A stretch of 64,000 nt of DNA, taken from positions 248,001 to 312,000 of the forward strand of contig JAYKXP010000066.1 in NCBI GenBank assembly GCA_037176845.1, written 5' to 3'. Each line of letters opens with the position of its first letter. Position 1 is the stretch's first letter. The notes under the pieces were generated by a model, which saw nothing but the letters and a program-made list of their open reading frames with translations, did not search any database and was not told the origin of the DNA. Source of the stretch: Paramarasmius palmivorus. Lineage: Eukaryota; Basidiomycota; Agaricomycetes; Agaricales; Marasmiaceae. Of this stretch, positions 43,040-54,590 are shown in pieces. The translations under genes were made by a program, and so were the position numbers.

Positions 43040-44373
43040 ATGAACAGGCTTCCCTCAGAGCTCAAGGACATGGTCTTTAGCCACTGCGACGAGGAGACTC
43101 TCAAAGCCTGCACTGGCGTCTGCAAATCGTTGCATACCCATGCACGCAATTTCATCTTCACTCGGAATCTCATACTCATGGTTGATGGCTCGAGTAACCG
43201 CTTCGACAATATGAAAGCTACCCTCGCTTCTCCAACTAACGGTATACAGTGGTGCCACATCAAACGCGTCACGCTAGTATTCGTTTCTGGGAGATATAGC
43301 TGGGATGCTTTGAAGACTGGTGCACACATCACCGAAGCCTGCGAGATACTGAATTTACTCAAAGGCAAAGTCGATTTGGAGTACCTCTCAGTGATCGTAG
43401 AGAACCAGAATGCAGAACTATTCTCCTTCAACCGCTTCACCCAGATCATCCAAACCGACTTTCCCAACGTGACCCGATTCGAACTTCGTTTAGAACGAGA
43501 GCGACTTCAGCACGTTCTTCCTGTCGTGTGCTCGTTCGCGAATCTAGACACGTTGGAGCTTTCCTGTCGAGATCTTGTTTACGAAGAGGATCAGGACCTA
43601 GACTTGAGCCTCGCCCTTCCATCCACATTACGTTCTCTACACCTACACCTTCCAGAAAATCCGCCTCTTGAAAACGGGCCCATACATGAGTGGCTGGGCT
43701 CCCAAAGCGTCATGGCCGATCTCCAGTATCTATCCATTCTGGAAATGGGCTCGGACCTTGGTCAATCATGTCTTCGCCAGCCAGATTCACAGCTACGCAC
43801 CATATACATCGGGTTCTGCAATTTGCACGAGTCATTATCTGAGGATATAGGTTCGTATCTTGACTTGCTCAAATTAGTGCCGAGACTCACCAAAGTGCAT
43901 TACCAGTCTTCCAGTTGTATATCCTTTCGCACCTGTCGCATCTGGAAGAAATCATATACTACTTGTCAGAGACACCCACAAGCATGGCAACAGAATGTGG
44001 TGTCTACTCCAGTCTCTGTTTGCTCAGTCAGAATCCTGGGAGTTTGCAGTCCGTGGTATTCGTTCTTTCAAAGCAGGCGTTGGAGGATCTAGGCACAGGT
44101 CGCATGTCTTGGTTGGAGGATATTGATGGGATAATTGAAACTGGTCCTTATTTCTCGGGTGTCGTCCTTACGATTATAGTACCTTCTGCCTACGAAGATG
44201 CAGATAATCCGCGTCTAGTGTCGCTCCTCGGGAGTGTATTTCCCCGTTACGTGGAAGCAGGGAAGAACTTCCAAATCCAAACTACCCATGACAGTGTAGA
44301 TGGTTCCTGGAACCCCTTGCAGCAGAGTCCACTACGGAGGAGACCAAGACAGACAGCGCAATATATTACATGA
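43040..44373 (+). CDS. F-box/LRR-like protein, copy 2
   Basis: The F-box occupies residues 1-45 (MNRLPSELKDMVFSHCDEET, LKACTGVCKSLHTHARN). It is followed by leucine-rich-like segments (LILMVDGSSNRFDN, VTLVFVSGRYSWDAL, LEYLSVIVENQNAEL, LDTLELSCRDLVYEEDQDL, LRSLHLHLPEN, DLQYLSILEM, LRTIYIGFCNLHESL). Such proteins are substrate receptors of SCF ubiquitin ligases. After SYLDLLKL the frame changes. A 38-nt GT-AG segment before LYILSHLSHLEEIIYYLSE restores it in both copies, so it is probably a short intron. It ends LRRRPRQTAQYIT at 44373. Substrate unknown. Confidence 0.78.
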
Positions 44374-45245
44374 AGTCGGACTTTGTTTTGGCTATCGGGA
44401 TGGTTTCCTGTTTCTGAAATTGTGTGCTCATAATAAATAGCATTTGCAATCTTGAATAAGTTATGCTAATAAATATACCCCTTTCTTGCGCTATAGAATG
44501 TCTCAATAGTATCCCAAAGACATATTGGTCAATAAATCGTCTGCCACAGCTTCTCCTCGATGAAGTAGACACCCGGGAAGATATCGAGAATTGGGACCCA
44601 ACCAACTCCTTGAAGTAGTACATCTTGGATGCACACCCGCCTTCCGAGTCATCAGAGCCGGAAAAGTTGTCATCGGGCCACGAATCATCATAAACCACCG
44701 GCTCAAAGACCTTCTCCGTAATTGTGGGCGCGAAGCGCACCTTCCTCGGTTCACTATGGTAGGAGGCTTCAGTGGATGCTGAAGAGATTGACGAAGTATC
44801 GTCATCGGTGTCGTCAGATTCGGTAGCGATGGGCAAGAACGATGTCGTTGAAGCTAATCTGCCTGAGGATGTTGATGTTGACGGCAAACGCTGCCCGGTG
44901 TGCTGATAGAGTTTGCTAGTCTGGGTGAAGCGAGAGATGGGCTTCTCCGTGACTTCTGTTCTTTGTTCCTCCGGCTCTAGCTCATCCTCGATGGGAGCGA
45001 CGTAGTGCTGTTGACAGAGAACCGATTAGCTCGTGTCGAAAAATCATAATCCATGTTGACTAACTGGGTTGGGCACAACTCTGCCTCCGATGGTGAGGCT
45101 TGGTAAACGAGAGAGACGAGCCATTTCTGCCTATAAGACAACAATCGGTATGAATACAGCGATTGGAACAAGCTCGACTAACCTGTGTCATTCTTGGATT
45201 GCGAGCGGTCCGCTTCTTGCTGTTGTAGAGCGACTGAGTGAACAT
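44366..45245 (-). CDS. Acidic KVRF-motif protein, copy 2, altered C-terminus
   Basis: Paralogue of 37602-38355, starting MFTQSLYNSKKRTARNPRM at 45245 with the same two introns, the Ser/Asp-rich centre and EPRKVRFAPTITEKVFEPVV. Relative to copy 1, 25 nt are missing near 44550. The ending ...VGRTLKKVWQTIY is therefore replaced by a new frame that runs 60 codons further and overlaps the 3' end of the convergent F-box gene by 8 bp. If the 25-nt segment was ancestral, the otherwise undisturbed copy is the damaged one for this gene. Confidence 0.68.
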
Positions 45246-45526
45246 TTTGACTAGGCTCGAGTGAGAATATCAAACTAGAACTCGGGGTGAGGAGTTATGG
45301 TTGATGCTTTTCAGCCATTGTCAGCGGCCTGTATATATAGACAAAAACTGAACTCGATCAGGAGGCAAACCAATGCATATAGACGTTGAGTCTTACCTGC
45401 GGTTCATCGAGTGTGGTGACGTCGACGCGTCTCGTTTCAGACAACCACCACATCATCATCCAAATCGCTGCTTTGAACTGTCTGAGTCGCGTCCTAGTCG
45501 CAGCGTCATCAGGTCTAGCGTCGAGA
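45246..45526. promoter_or_regulatory. Divergent promoter, KVRF gene / CTF8 (copy 2)
   Basis: 281 bp between divergent starts at 45245 and 45527; the equivalent spacer in copy 1 is 308 bp. It holds a TATATATA stretch near 45332 and an in-frame upstream ATG at 45386 that I do not use because the CTF8 family starts near MLIPVNF. Confidence 0.4.
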
Positions 45527-46217
45527 ATGTTGATCCCAGTCAACTTTTCACCCTCTTCCTCCTTAACCGCAGGTTACCCAAAACTCGCGCCAGCGTTGGC
45601 AAAAGTATCTCATAACGAAGTCGTATTGCTAGAGTTCCAAGGAGAGTTCGAAGTTGAAACTGTCACATCGGACAGGACAGAGAGAGATGGGAAAGTGGTT
45701 GGGGCATTGTCGATCGACGATGATTTGGTGAGTGTTTCACTTCAAGCGTATTGCGGTCTTGGATTTCAATCTCTGGAATATCTTTATATTTTTTGAACAT
45801 ACTCATTCATTGACTCTTGACTCACCCTTATCTATCAATAACCCGTATGCATATGCTTAGAAACGACCCACTCTCCGTGTCGGACATCACCACCTCGAAG
45901 GAAAAGTCACGACATTAGCCAAACCTCTTGCGGTTCTGCATCGCCATCAGTCCTCTGCGTATAATCCCACTCAAAGTCAACGACGGGTGCTACGTAAAAC
46001 TGACACCGCGGAAGATGAGGATAGGAATGGAGATAGGAATGGGAATGGGAATGGGAATGATGACGACGACGTTGAAATGGAAGGGGACGATACTGCCAAC
46101 ACTGCCACGAAATCTCGGGATTCTTTGTCGACGTCAGTATCTTGGGATGCAGTAGCGATTGTCAAACGAAAAATCGTATTTTCGAAGCGGCCACTACTCA
46201 TAGTCGGTCGGCAATAA
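45527..46217 (+). CDS. CTF8: Chromosome transmission fidelity protein Ctf8, intact copy
   Basis: Two exons: 45527-45727 and 45861-46217. Exon 1 starts MLIPVNFSPSSSLTAGYPKL and reads LLEFQGEFEVET...DGKVVGALSIDDDL. Exon 2 starts with the Ctf8 signature RPTLRVGHHHLEGKVTTLAK and PLAVLHRHQSS. A disordered acidic linker with an RNGNGN repeat encoded by GGGAAT units (about 46030-46060) follows, then WDAVAIVKRKIVFSKRPLLI and VGRQ. The C-terminal basic motif fits the part of Ctf8 that contacts Dcc1/Ctf18. It is a small, conserved nuclear protein, and this is the only complete copy in the window. Confidence 0.87.
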
Positions 46218-46778
46218 CACAGGCGTGGATGTTATATCAGATGTATCCTGTGTGTGTATGTATGTATTATCGTTACATGTTTAGTTTTCACTTCGAGGAC
46301 TATTGCCAGGGACTAAAAGACGAAGATAGTACAAAGAGAAATTGGAGGGAAGAAACAGGTACAGAGTCCATGAAAAAATAACTATGCATTACGACTGCAA
46401 CCGAGATCATATAGCGGTTCATTTTCACCATAACTTAGTCTATGCTGTGGGTTGTAGAGATCAGTTAGGCTTACATTCTAAACAACAAACAGCAAGAACT
46501 TACTATAACCGCAACCCCCAACTAAAGCAAGAAAAGAAACGTATGAGAGAACCGCTGGTGATGAAGGCCGTAGGTGGAGTACTTCAGTTGTGTTAATACA
46601 CCATATCGACAATGAAACGAATCAGAGAGACGAGTCCAGAGACGAAGGGACCCGAATGGCTTGATGGTATTGATACAATGCGCAATTGTACGCGGGTATG
46701 TTGTTGTGCACAGGTTAAGGAGTGTGAGTGGAAGACAGGAGAGCAATGAGGAAAGTAATGCGAGGAGGTTTGACGACT
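46218..46778. other. Convergent intergenic region
   Basis: 560 bp between CTF8 (plus) and the next minus gene's stop. AT-rich, likely terminators; no gene-like frame. Confidence 0.4.
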
Positions 46779-47538
46779 TTAATTGAACCCGTCAAAGTGG
46801 CCCTTGAGGATCCTTTCTCCCATCGGAGAAGGAGCTCGACGAGGCTTGGTTTCGGCAGTCAGTGTGGCAGACCGCCTAGTTTTAGTCGGGGCTTGAGAGA
46901 ATGGGAGACCCTGTGCAGGCGGACTAACGGCGGAGTTGGGTGGTGCCGCTGGCGGAGAACCAGATCCTGGCATAGGGGGCTGTGAAACAAGCTGTAAGTC
47001 GTCACGCTGGCAGGATCAAGGGTATAGAACCTACCCTATTGAAACTTGGGGGACCGGTGCTCAAGGAAAGCCTTCTGAGCAACCCAGTTCCCCGTTCGAG
47101 CTGGTTATCAGGAACACCACCGTTCGGTTGCATGAAGCGATCGGACATTGTGGTACTCGCGCGACGAGCGTGGCGAGCAGCATGAGTTTGTTCTGGTTCT
47201 TCCTCTGATGTTATATGTCAGATTTCATTAGAGATAAGGAAAAGAGATGACTCACCCTCAAAGACCGGGGCGGTGCCAAACTTGCGGAATGGGAAGGTAG
47301 CCGTTCCAGGTGCTTTACCAGTGGGAGATTGGGCAAGGAAGTATGAAAGAATTGGAGAGCTTCCTGGAGAAGGAATTGTGACTTTTGGACTATAAGGACC
47401 AGACGTGGGAGTCGGTAGCTCTGACGGGGGGCTGGCGGGACTCGAGTCGCTAGACGACATGGAGGCCGAACGATGCCTTGGACCACGAGAATTAGCGATT
47501 GGGATTGGGCTGGTACGCTTTTCAGGATTATTGGCCAT
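46779..47538 (-). CDS. Conserved fungal Ser/Pro-rich basic protein
   Basis: Starts MANNPEKRTSPIPIANSRGP at 47538, followed by a Ser/Pro-rich N-terminus (TPTSGPYSPKVTIPSPGSSP, ILSYFLAQSPTGKAP, PFRKFGTAPVFE). Exon 2 has HARRASTTMSDRF and GTGLLRRLSLSTGPPS, where RRLSLS fits a basophilic (PKA/Akt-like) kinase site. Exon 3 ends with the conserved tail RRAPSPMGERILKGHFDGFN. Two GT-AG introns, all in frame. I recognise the tail as conserved across basidiomycetes but know no function. Probably cytosolic and regulated by phosphorylation (inference). Confidence 0.78.
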
Positions 47539-50500
47539 AATATTGAGAGAAATTCAGAGAATTGTTCAGAGAGTGCGCTTGATGGTGGTAGTGAGAGAGA
47601 TAGGGAAGGAAAGACAGAGTATTTGTAGTCAGGCGGTTCTTATATTTCCTTTGGAGCAAGAGATCGCAATTTCCCGATCTATTCAATTACGTAACTCGAG
47701 GGACCGAAATTAGCCTCACCCACGGACTTGGACTCATCTTTCTCGTCAACCACCACCATCTGGATTCTCAGACGACGAAAAAAACTGCTTTCTTCTTGGT
47801 CTAGGTCCACGTTATTCTTGCGTCGCGACCTCTATATCTCGCTGGCGATTCTTACTCTATGCATTCCCACATCAACCATCACTACACAAAAGGTTCTCAT
47901 GAATGACCTGGCGTTCGTGGCTCTCGATCTAGTCGTCTCTAGACCAACAACTCTCGTGCGTACCGTCGTCGATACCATGCTGGATTCCGTACTGCTTTGT
48001 CTACGTCGACAACGAGGTGGAAGACTGGTGGGAGACAAAGAAACTCAAGAATACCTCCGTCCCCTAAAATTTTTCTTGGATCTTCCGAATCCGAAACTTG
48101 ATTGACATCTTACCCCGCGTCACGAGGTCTTTCCACCCTGAATGGATGATTTGGAATCCATAGCTTTGTAAAGGCTAAAGCTTCCTTCCATACACGTACT
48201 GCACCGCAATACCATCTGTTGCGTCGTACTATACCTTTATGAGCGTCACTATGATAACACCGCCTCTCCCTGCAACCAGACCTCTTCCGCCTTCAGGCTT
48301 ATCACGGAGGCTAAATACACGGAGGTAAATGATCTACTGCTACTCCGCACAACATACATACACCAATAATTGCTTGGAGTAATCAACAATTCACGGTGGA
48401 GTCACTGCCGAAATGTTACCAAAAACAGCCTAACTACACAAGCGTCACATTCCTGTGCACGTCTACTACCTTACAACTCCACATCCACGAATCTTTTTCG
48501 CGTCAGTGGCAATACCTTGCGGGCTAAAGCGCATAGACGTTCCAAGTCCGACGTTCTCCACTCGATCTACGACTTCAGTACGATGCTTTCTGACGTTCTC
48601 ATCTAGAGATTCCATTTTTTCGTCTTGCTTCGACTCACACGAGTGGTACAATGTGACCGCTCAAAGAAGCAAGACTCTACAAACATCTCTGCAAACTTGA
48701 TGGGTCATCAGATCGTGTGGTGTTTGCATGACCTTTCCACGCTACCGTCACCCTTTCCAAAATCGGTTTTGGGATTGAATGGCCCCGCTTTATCTCAGCT
48801 CTCTGAATCTCACGGCTATCCGGATTCTCTGCCGTCGCGGCCATCTCCCTGCATTCTGCGGACTTGATTAAATGATCATCGTCACAGGACCCAGATCCTA
48901 GGACAGGTACGTTCTACTCTCTTCTTTCAAGTTCAGTAGTGATGAAGGCTGAACGTTCAGCCAGGTCTTCGTTCTCCGACGATGTACGGGTCCTCCCCGT
49001 TTTTACTGGATTAGCACAAGAAAATGCGCACTTTCGGAGACATACCGCGAGTTGTGTCGAAAGTAGATACTGGATCGCCCCCAATTTTGGGCTGAACTCT
49101 GGACAAGGTTATCATCTGACGGTCCCTACATGAATTAGTGAGTGCCGCACCAGTTCGCTTTTGAAAATTCTCATTCATTTGATACAGAACCAGGTATCAG
49201 TATATAGGTACATCATCACCTGAACTTGGACTCGTATCTGCTATACCCTGCCAGGCCACAAATGCCATAACCTCGCGCTGGTCTAGGGCAATGGCCGATA
49301 ACGTTCGTAATTGTGTGTATCTTTCGATCCGAGGAGGCTTCTTTCCGTGAACCTTATAGAGAGCAATTTCACTATTCCGCAGTCGAAGACGAGTCGTCTA
49401 AACCAGTATCCTGAAGTGAGTAGCTCCAGTAGAGTGTGTAAATTCTGAGCTCCTTTTCTTGTACGAGGCAATTTCAACTTATAGTTCGTCCGAGCTCGAA
49501 TCTGGCCTGGGTTGCTTCAATTTCTCATGCAATCGGTACGTAGTATACGTACTAAATCCCTGACATACCTATCTTCTACACGAGTTCCAAGAAATGAAGC
49601 TCGACTATATGACTTATGACGCATCCGAGGCGTGTAAACGGTGTGTCTTCCATTCACTGATCGACAATTTGCTCATGTTCAATATTCATAACGCTTATCA
49701 CACGACGTAGACGCGTCATTGACAGTAACATCAGCTCAAAAAAGACAACAATACTCGCCACGAATTACCAGGTAGTACGAAAGCGGCGTAAAAAAGATTT
49801 GCCCCGACTCATCGGCATTTGAGTCTTAGTCGATGAGTAATTACACCTTTGAGACCTAGTTTAAATAATCGGGCGGAGCAACTCTGCGTCTGCTGACTTG
49901 ATCCTAGAGTCCCAGGAGAACGAGGAACAAGAGGTTTCGGATGCCTAGCGAGTTCCGTGGGATCATGTAGTCAGACGCCTCTCGTATTAGAACGGTAAAA
50001 AACATGCATGCCCTGACTTCATGACTTCAGGCGTTATTTTCGGGCAGCGTCTCGCTTCTCGCTCCTTGGGTCCTTAATGGCGGAGGTTGCAAAGATAGAG
50101 AAGACAAATAGCTATTTGTGCGCGGACTCATTCCAGCAAACCGCGCCATTTAGGTACTTGTGAACTGGACCGCTTGGAGTGGAACACTGGACTTGGACTC
50201 CACGAACCTATCTGGGCTAAAGCGCGTAGGTCGTTGCCACTGTGCAATTTCGTCGTCGAACACCGCCCTTTTGATCGAACTCTAAACCCCCATGATATCT
50301 GATGTTCCTGGCATGGAAGAAACCAGCTGGGGTTGTAGACCTGAAAATAACTAATGCGTATGCTTGGAGAAATAACCGTACAGGGGCAAAGCTGTTTCAA
50401 CTCGTCAATACTAGCTTTGTGACGTCGATGGGCATGAAGTGCCACCGACTCTCACGTTGCTAAGCCACTGGAAGAGTCCAGTAGACATCGTCCCCGACCG

Positions 50501-50912
50501 AATCATTGTGCAACTTATGCGGTAGTCGAAACTGATTCAATGTGCTTCTCGAGTGTAAGGTGAGCGCGTGTTCTTGAGCCTCACAGGGTTAGGCTAAACC
50601 TTGTTCTAGAAGTAGACGGTACCGGCGATAGCCATCGTAACCCCTCGCTCATTCATGTGTTTTCGTTTACGGACATGAGGAATTTGAGATGAGAAGACTC
50701 CTAGGCGACTCAACACAGACTGTGAACCGTAACGGTTGAGAACGGCAGCACCAGTTCGAATTTGCGATTCGAATTTCGACTTGCGCTGGGCGTTGAAAGA
50801 AGTCCCAAGGATTAACATACAGTAGTTGATAATAAAGGCTATAACCCAAAGCTCATAGACATGAGATATTGAATATCACGTTCAAGAGAACGTGGAGCCC
50901 ACTATATGCCCA
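47539..50912. other. Gene-poor region, 3.4 kb
   Basis: The longest stretch without a supported gene. A 125-codon plus frame (47728-48105) and a 105-codon minus frame (50128-50445) have no recognisable motifs, and no TIR, LTR or tandem repeat stands out by eye. It could be relic mobile DNA at the edge of the P450 expansion. Confidence 0.45.
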
Positions 50913-53096
50913 CTAATTCTCTTGTTTCGCACCACGAATGAGCTCCGTTGCCTTTTCTGAACGTGGAATGAATCGACATTGGAAGTGGCTAGGGTGGCTG
51001 AACAGTACAGTGAGTTTCCAAATCGTATCAGGGGGTTATTAACTACATACCTGACGAGACCGTCATTATACTCGACCTCGGGGTCAACCTCTTGCCCATC
51101 TTGATCAAGTGCTTTCTTCATATCGAATGTCGAAAGGAGGTATGCAATCAGAATCCAGGCCGAATTATCCGCGAGGCTTTTACCGGGGCACACTCTACAA
51201 ACTGGTCGATTCGCTGTTTAAATGCAGGAGGCGGCCAACTTACCTCCTACCAAATCCAAAGGCAAATCGCTCCGGATGTGGTGGTAGTTCTTTACCTTCC
51301 TCCTTAACGAAGCGCTCCGGTCGGAAGGCCGATGGCTCGGGATACAAGGTCTCGTCGTACATAATTGACCTGATAACCTTGAGGCCATGGTTGTAATAGT
51401 TAAAGGGGTTCACACTTACCAAACGTTTCCTACGATAGTAGCGCCTGTATCAAGGTTGAATATTGAATGCCGGAATGTGAACGTAATTGAAACCACGTAC
51501 CTGCTGGAATGTAATATCCATTGTAGACATCATCCGTTATGCAACGGTGCGGGACACTTAACGGCACAGTCGGATGCCACCTGAGCGTTTCTGCGAGAAT
51601 TGCTTCGACGTAGGGTAGCTTATCCCTATCACTAAAGTCCGGAAGTCGTTCCGAACCAACAACAGAGTCTATTTCAGCTTGAGCACGAGCCTGTACCTCT
51701 GGGTGTGATACCATAGCTAAGACAAAGGTGAGGACCACTGATACGGTCTACAATTACTGAGTCAGGGAATCCCGTTATATTTCTCAGAAGGAACTTACAG
51801 TATCTGAGCCAGCTAAGGAAAGCTTCAGTGGATGTATCCATCGAGGGCGAAGACAAACGCACCCAAGTAGGCGACAGCAGAACAATTCTTGATGACTTCA
51901 ATCATTTCAGGGTTGTCAGGGTTTCTTTCCGCATTACGGCTGGCGAATGATGGCAGCGCAGTTCCGTCGGCCTGAAAGATCTTTAACGTTAGATAATGTT
52001 ATGTGAATGTGTATCGACCGTGGTGTCCTCACCATAGATTTCGAAAGCCATTCCCAAGGACGTTCTTTGATCGTGATGGAATCAAGCGCCCACTTTGCTG
52101 CCTTCCTCTTGAAGCTTGCACCAGGGAACCAAGTTATTGATCAGACGTCAGCTCAAAGCCGAGCTCAGCAATCAGCAGGATCCACGTACCAGGAACATAT
52201 TTTAAGATAGGGAGGAAGTCGACCAGAAAAGATCCGTGGTTCACTGTGGCGGCTAACCCTTCCATTGTCTTTGCAGCTAATGCGATATATGGGTCATCAA
52301 CAGGCTGAAGGGTGTAACCATAAACCAGCTTTAGGATAATAGATCCCGCATGACTGGATTCATGTTGAGCACCAGTAGATAAAGAGAGAGGTGTCGAACT
52401 CACTGCCTAATGTGGTCATTGTAATGTTCTGGATCCGAGACTAGTTTCTGTAGTACGGCGAGTGATGCAGTTCTCTGAACTTCGTAGAATTCTGGTGCGT
52501 TACGACTTTGAAAGTATTGATGAAAGGTCTTTCGATGCAATCTTCACCCAAAACGCGTCAGTGTCCAAACATCGATTAACTCAAACTTTGGTCGACTCGC
52601 CTCCACTCGTCTGAGTATCTCATATCTAGAGGATGATGAAATGATGCACAGCTAAGGAGAAAACACGGTCACTCACGGGCAAGGTCCCAATCCCATTTCA
52701 TGAGGTCGTTGACCATGTACATTGCTGGCATATACTGTGAGGAAAGCACCGTCAAAGATACTAAGATAATAGATATTCACCAGGACGATCTGAATAGTTG
52801 CCGGACCGCTTTTCCAGAAGCTCATTTGTAGCCTGCAACGAATTGAGGATGATCATAGGTTCTCCAAACACGCTAACGTGAATGATATCGCTTCCGTGCT
52901 GAAGAGACCAGTTGCAATATGTCGCCCAGCGTGGTTGGTGGTCACGCTCTTTGACATCGAACATATTCCCTACTATCGGTAGTCCTACGGGGCCCGGCGG
53001 CAGAGGTATGCCTCGCTGTTTGCGCCTCAACGTAGCACGACGGATGAAGAGCCATATAAGAGACAGAATCGTCAGGATGCTGAGAATAGAAAACAT
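50913..53096 (-). CDS. Cytochrome P450 1, CYP64-like
   Basis: ER-anchored monooxygenase of the O-methylsterigmatocystin-oxidoreductase-like type common in mushrooms. It starts MFSILSILTILSLIWLFIRR (membrane anchor) at 53096, then the proline hinge LPLPPGP-type IPLPPGPVGLPIVGNMFDV. Spliced exons give [69 protein letters not shown], the I-helix [25 protein letters not shown], ExxR as [27 protein letters not shown] and the heme loop FGFGRR|VCPGKSL. The last exon reads [20 protein letters not shown]. About 14 exons. The key P450 motifs are all present, so it is probably functional. The substrate is unknown. Confidence 0.85.
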
Positions 53097-53121
53097 TAGT
53101 GTACGATAATGTGCGTTATGA

Positions 53122-53130
53122 CCTTTTATA
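53122..53130 (-). promoter_or_regulatory. TATA box of P450 1
   Basis: TATAAAAGG on the minus strand, 34 nt upstream of the start codon. The same octamer lies 34 nt upstream in P450 2 and 40 nt upstream in P450 3. Confidence 0.5.
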
Positions 53131-53961
53131 CCGTCAGGTGTGCCTAACGGCAAGACAATACCGTTCTACCGTTCTACAATAGAGTCCAATGCCTTTACGC
53201 TGAATACCCAGCTCAAAAGGTCGTGGTTCTATTGTGCACGATGGGCGAGGCTCGGACTCGGAGACTAAGAATAGCTCTTCCGCAGAGATCGCAAGAGGCC
53301 TTTCATGTGGAACATTTGTTTGTTTCAATGGTCAGCGCTTCAGCGGTGCAACGTGGAGGTTGTGACGGTCGAACTTTGAAGCTTGAAGGTTATTGCGCTG
53401 GATAAGCCCGATGGTACTAGTAGTAGTACTATAAAAGGTGGTATTGGCATCAGCGCTGGCGAAAGAGTCATCAGAATACACCGTGACGGGTTTACGAGCG
53501 TCTGTGAGGCGAGAGAAAGGTTTTGAGACTATTCGGTGACTGTCTGCCAGTGGGTAAGTCCCCAGAAAGGATATTGAAGATGTATGGCATTGGTCGGTAC
53601 CGTCGTTGGTGAACACGGTGAAGTTGAAGGCGGGGAAAGGGAAAAGATTAGTATTACATTTTTAGCAGCAAAAAATCACTCTGGTTAGCTCGTAGCCGAA
53701 ACCGTCCGTTTTGCTTCCAAATCATTCTTCTGAGTTCAGAAGTGAATAATATCCTTCTAGAGTGCTAGTGAGGTCGTCTCAAGGGTGGCTAACGCTGAGG
53801 AGATAATTAGCGAAACTTGTTCGAAGAATCGACCGAAAATTTCCCAGCGCTTTCGAGCACTCACGTGCAACGACTTCGTTACCCTTTGTCGCTCTTCCAA
53901 CGCTCTTCAGTGAACTTTCAGATTTCCTTCTCTCATTGTCTCTCCGTTTACGCTTTCGGAA
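53131..53961. other. Intergenic region between P450 1 and a small gene
   Basis: 0.83 kb. A minus-strand frame at 53332-53616 is rich in Ser/Thr/Asn (SDDSFASADANTTFYSTTTS) but has no recognisable domain. Uncalled. Confidence 0.35.
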
Positions 53962-54590
53962 TGGACGATGCAACTAAAAAGATCGACGAGTTGCTTCAGT
54001 GTGTGCAATCGTGTGACCACAAGCCAATCGCGCTCTAGGATGCTTTTGAAGTTGAAACTGTACGCCTTGTCACATGATTCTCCCCGATCCTAGGATATAA
54101 TCCGCGCACATAGAAAAGGCTTTGTCTAGTGGTGGATGTACCCCCAACGAATAGAGCTCTTTAGCTCTTACCTACCATGTCCTTCATCAGGTATGCGCCG
54201 TGGTCCAACTGAGGTTTCCGATATTTACCGTCATCACCTACAGAGAATACTAGCCCACTTCCCGAACAAAAGAATCCTGCATTGGTTTTGGACCTCGTGG
54301 GACAAGAAATAGAAAGTCATGAATTGTGGTCTCAATACTTGGATTCATTGGAAGAGGTTCGTCCAATATTGCGTATGAATATCGGATTTCATCCTTATGA
54401 CCACTAATAGGCTGACGAAAATATGATCGTACGGGAAATCATCCATACAATTGTCACGCAAGTATTATCGAAATGTCTTCCACATTCCTGGAAGCGGCCG
54501 CAGAAACTGGTCAAGAGAATTTGTCGCAACTTTCACCAATGCTCAACTGAACGCGGTGCCCATGTCCATGATTCTCCTATTTCGCACTAA
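53962..54590 (+). CDS. Small hypothetical gene overlapping P450 2 antisense
   Basis: Weakly supported. A first segment MDDATKKIDELLQCVQSC (53962) and a spliced pair of exons have coding-like composition. The first exon is RIELFSSYLPCPSS|ENTSPL with LVLDLVGQEIESHELWSQYL. The second is ADENMIVREIIHTIVTQVLS, CLPHSWKRPQKLVKRIC. The frame stops at 54588-54590, 14 bp inside the antisense 3' end of the P450 2 pseudogene. The tail may therefore have been replaced when the P450 segment arrived. The connection between the 53962 segment and the later exons is unclear. Family not recognised. Confidence 0.35.

Larger units (their letters stand above)
42850..45917. repeat. Segmental duplication, copy 2 (source copy)
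   Basis: Direct repeat of 35876-39054. Both ends lie inside intact genes: the left end in the last 14 codons of the 41385-42890 gene, the right end in exon 2 of a complete CTF8. The other copy is truncated at both points, so this copy is the likely source. Confidence 0.92.

Noticed and set aside
50751..50790. TTCGAATT repeats that resemble a tRNA T-loop
   Set aside because: No acceptor stem or D-arm can be drawn around them.
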